64,000 nt of DNA, from positions 26,229,835-26,293,834 of the forward strand of contig NC_003076.8 in assembly GCF_000001735.4 (NCBI RefSeq), written 5' to 3'. This document shows, piece by piece, positions 60,998 to 64,000 of the stretch (position 1 is the stretch's first letter; each line of letters begins with the position of its first letter). Origin of the DNA: Arabidopsis thaliana (lineage: Eukaryota > Streptophyta > Magnoliopsida > Brassicales > Brassicaceae). A model generated the notes under the pieces. The model was not told where the DNA came from. It did not search any database and saw only the letters and a list, made by a program, of their open reading frames with translations. The translations under genes and the position numbers were made by a program.

Positions 60998-62484
60998 TAT
61001 ATTATATTCTCTCATCCATTTTAAAAATAAAATTTGAGGATTTTAAACAAACTTGTTCCCCCTTTTTATGGAGTACTTCTTATAATAGTGGCTAATTATA
61101 AGAGTCTAAAAACGAATTTTTATATGAATTTAGAAAAATTAGGATGGGGTTTTTGGGAAAGATAAAATGTTGCCTATAACAGTACATATTTAATCAGACA
61201 GAAGTGTCTTCACGGCGACGAAGAGTGTCTTCCGGCAATTGCATACTCCAACGCAAACAAAAAATGAAAATAAAGCAAATGTCATTCCCGTTAAATAATA
61301 CGTGAATGTCATTCCCGTTGAATGCTAATTAAAGTAGAGAAGCCTCAAAATCCGATGAGTCATACGTGAATGTGGTTCTAGTGTCTCCCCAAATGGCTTC
61401 CTTCCATTTAATTCCGAAGTTAACTTTTACACTTGCCATCAAACTTTAGTAATGAAGAAAACATTGATACAACAAAACTGCGAGTGTAAAAAGTCTCATT
61501 TCACTGTTAAATTATTAATTTTAAGAGTAGACATTAACTGCGCCTAACTGATGACTAAAGAAGAGTTGATCAAACAAAGTCTACACATTACCTAACATTC
61601 TCTGTTCTAACTAAATACATCCATTTAAGAGACACTTACCAACCTCCTACTCAAAGCTACTCTAACTGTTGTTCAATTAACCATCAACATAACTGCAGGA
61701 GTAATTGATTAAACAACAATGAACTCTGACTTCATCAAAAACATCGAAAGACTCTGAAGTCAAGCATGTTGTTTTTATATGTCAACCGCAAACCTATGCA
61801 TTAAACAACCAATAGAAGCCAAAAAAACGTACAGAATCTAGGAGAATGCAACTATGATTATGAAAATTCACGCACACTAATACCACTAGCTTACAATTAG
61901 AGAGTGAAACGTTACAATACGTCCACGCAAAATACGTCTTATTATTATGATAACGTACATTAATATTCATGTTTTCTGTTTGTGCTCTGCATTTTGCTTA
62001 TCTGTGCTAGGTGAAAACAAAAAAAAGAAGAGATTTGGACATTTTAACACACGCTTTGCTCGCACTTCACTTTTTTCACAATCATACTGTTATTTTCCTT
62101 CCTCTTATAATGAAAACTTACCGATAAGCAAATTTGTACCAAACGTATGAACGAATGATCTTTCTAGATTAGTCGATTTTACCATACATTAATTAAATTA
62201 TTAGGTTCATCTACCCAACTACAAAAAAAGGGAGATAACGTTGGCGTTTTCAAAAAAGAGTGAACACTAATAAAAGTTTTCTAGATTCCTTTTCTCAACT
62301 TTTCTTTAAGCTAAAAGACTCCAAACAAACACTTAAGAAAGAAACTGTCACTCAAACTTAAACCTACTTCCCATGTGAATCAAAAGAAAGCAAAAAAAAC
62401 CAGCAAATCCGTCCATCTTTAAATAACAATCTCAAACTCTTTAAACGTTACTCAACTTTTTTCTTCTTTTCAAAAACCCATTCT

Positions 62485-62631
62485 ATGAACACAATCTCAC
62501 CTCCTTCATCGTGTTTCATACCTCTCTTCCCAACACGATGCTCACCAATACTAATCTCTTCTTCTTTCTCTCTTTACTTCTTCTTTCTTGTTTTCTCCAA
62601 GTTTCTTCCAATGGAGACGCTGAGATATTGA
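62485..62631 (+). promoter_or_regulatory. Candidate upstream ORF overlapping the HSL2 start
   Basis: An ATG at 62485 opens a 48-codon frame that ends at 62631, past the HSL2 start at 62538 and in a different frame. Its start context (T at -3) is weak compared with HSL2 (A at -3). It matters only if transcription starts upstream of 62485. Confidence 0.4.
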
Positions 62632-64000
62632 GTAGAGTTAAAAAGACCCGACTTTTCGACCCCGATGGAAATTTACAAGATTGGGTCATAACCGGAGATA
62701 ATCGGAGTCCATGTAATTGGACGGGAATCACATGCCACATCAGAAAAGGTAGCTCCCTCGCCGTCACTACCATTGATCTCTCCGGCTATAATATCTCCGG
62801 TGGCTTTCCCTACGGATTCTGTCGTATCCGTACACTCATCAACATCACTCTTTCTCAAAACAATCTCAATGGTACGATTGATTCTGCTCCTCTCTCCCTC
62901 TGTTCTAAACTTCAGAATTTGATTCTCAATCAAAACAACTTCTCCGGTAAATTACCGGAATTCTCACCGGAGTTTCGTAAATTACGAGTCCTCGAATTGG
63001 AATCAAACCTCTTCACCGGTGAGATTCCTCAAAGTTACGGGAGACTCACTGCTCTGCAAGTTCTGAATCTTAATGGTAACCCGCTCAGTGGAATCGTTCC
63101 GGCGTTTTTGGGTTATCTGACTGAGTTAACTCGTCTTGATCTCGCTTACATCAGTTTTGATCCTAGTCCGATTCCATCAACCTTGGGGAACTTGTCGAAT
63201 CTGACTGATCTTCGGCTAACTCACTCGAACCTCGTCGGAGAAATTCCTGATTCGATCATGAATCTGGTGTTGTTAGAGAATCTTGATTTAGCTATGAATA
63301 GTCTCACCGGAGAAATACCTGAGAGTATCGGAAGACTCGAATCGGTTTACCAGATTGAGCTCTACGATAACCGGTTATCTGGAAAATTACCGGAGAGTAT
63401 CGGAAATTTAACCGAATTGAGGAATTTTGATGTCTCGCAGAATAATCTAACCGGTGAACTACCGGAAAAGATCGCTGCTCTGCAACTTATCTCTTTCAAT
63501 CTCAATGATAATTTCTTCACCGGAGGATTACCAGATGTCGTAGCTTTGAATCCTAATCTCGTTGAATTCAAAATCTTCAACAACAGTTTCACGGGGACGT
63601 TACCAAGGAATCTCGGGAAATTCTCAGAAATCTCTGAATTCGATGTCTCGACGAACAGATTCTCCGGTGAATTGCCGCCGTATTTGTGCTACAGAAGAAA
63701 ACTTCAGAAGATTATCACCTTCAGCAATCAATTAAGCGGCGAAATTCCGGAATCTTACGGCGATTGTCATTCGCTTAATTACATTCGTATGGCGGATAAC
63801 AAACTCTCCGGCGAAGTTCCGGCTAGGTTTTGGGAACTTCCTCTTACTCGTCTTGAGCTAGCCAACAACAATCAATTACAAGGTTCGATTCCTCCTTCGA
63901 TTTCCAAAGCTCGTCATCTATCTCAGCTTGAAATCTCCGCTAACAACTTCTCCGGTGTGATTCCCGTCAAACTTTGTGATCTCCGTGATCTCAGAGTCAT
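62538..64000 (+). CDS. HSL2: LRR-XI receptor-like kinase HSL2 (5' part, cut by window end)
   Basis: HAESA-LIKE 2 is a plasma-membrane receptor for IDA-type peptides that controls floral organ abscission and lateral root emergence together with HAESA. The reading frame is open from 62538 to the window edge: 487 complete codons plus two bases, with no intron. A signal peptide is at about 1-25 ([18 protein letters not shown]). The LRR cap has [10 protein letters not shown], and about 15 leucine-rich repeats follow (for example [20 protein letters not shown]). The remaining repeats, membrane helix and kinase lie outside the window; the full protein is about 990 residues from memory. The start was chosen because it gives a complete signal peptide. 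Confidence 0.95.

Larger units (their letters stand above)
59726..62484. other. Intergenic region upstream of HSL2 with MITEs
   Basis: It contains a poly-T run (about 60170-60193), an AT microsatellite (about 60343-60358), a hAT-type MITE and a Stowaway-type MITE (both listed). From 61.0 kb to HSL2 there is no supported gene. A small direct repeat (GTCATTCCCGTT, twice) lies near 61280-61320. Confidence 0.5.

Overview
The window is plant nuclear DNA. Its coding sequences match proteins I recognise from the bottom arm of Arabidopsis thaliana chromosome 5 (about At5g65640 to At5g65710). The intergenic DNA is AT-rich, the introns are short and GT-AG, and there are small non-autonomous transposons. 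Names and locus numbers come from memory of the proteins; no search was run. Splice sites were placed by hand and checked by whether the reading frame and total length close.

Layout: 1-7.2 kb is intergenic. bHLH93/NFL (+, 7.3-9.1 kb) is followed by a small membrane protein of the DUF1195 type (+, 9.75-11.4 kb) and a small proline-rich single-pass membrane protein (-, 15.6-16.4 kb). A gene-poor stretch of 7 kb leads to the auxin repressor IAA9 (+, 24.6-26.3 kb). A very small, internally deleted Copia LTR retrotransposon (28.47-30.23 kb) lies before WAVH2, a RING/vWA E3 ligase (+, 31.6-33.9 kb). Next come PCK2 (PEP carboxykinase, +, 36.6-39.7 kb), a spinster-type major facilitator transporter (-, 40.2-43.0 kb) and the non-canonical starch synthase SS5 (-, 43.4-46.0 kb). 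An AT-rich tandem array of about 228-bp units (46.4-47.6 kb) sits beside SS5. The receptor kinases BAM1 (+, 52.0-55.1 kb) and HSL2 (+, from 62.5 kb, cut by the window end) close the window. Between them are a candidate 41-codon two-exon gene (59.3-59.7 kb), a hAT-type MITE and a Stowaway-type MITE.

The genes are not an operon or a pathway cluster. They are independent plant genes with roles in hormone signalling (IAA9), peptide signalling (BAM1, HSL2), carbon metabolism (PCK2, SS5), root growth responses (WAVH2) and flowering or stomatal development (bHLH93). BAM1 and HSL2 are both LRR-XI class receptors.

I see no clearly new biological system. The items most worth checking are the 41-aa candidate gene with its cluster of site II promoter elements, an orphan site II cluster at 21.7 kb, the 228-bp tandem array, the SS5 splicing anomalies (a GC-AG intron and an exon 3/4 junction that does not close with the obvious donor), and the 1.77-kb Copia derivative with nearly identical LTRs.
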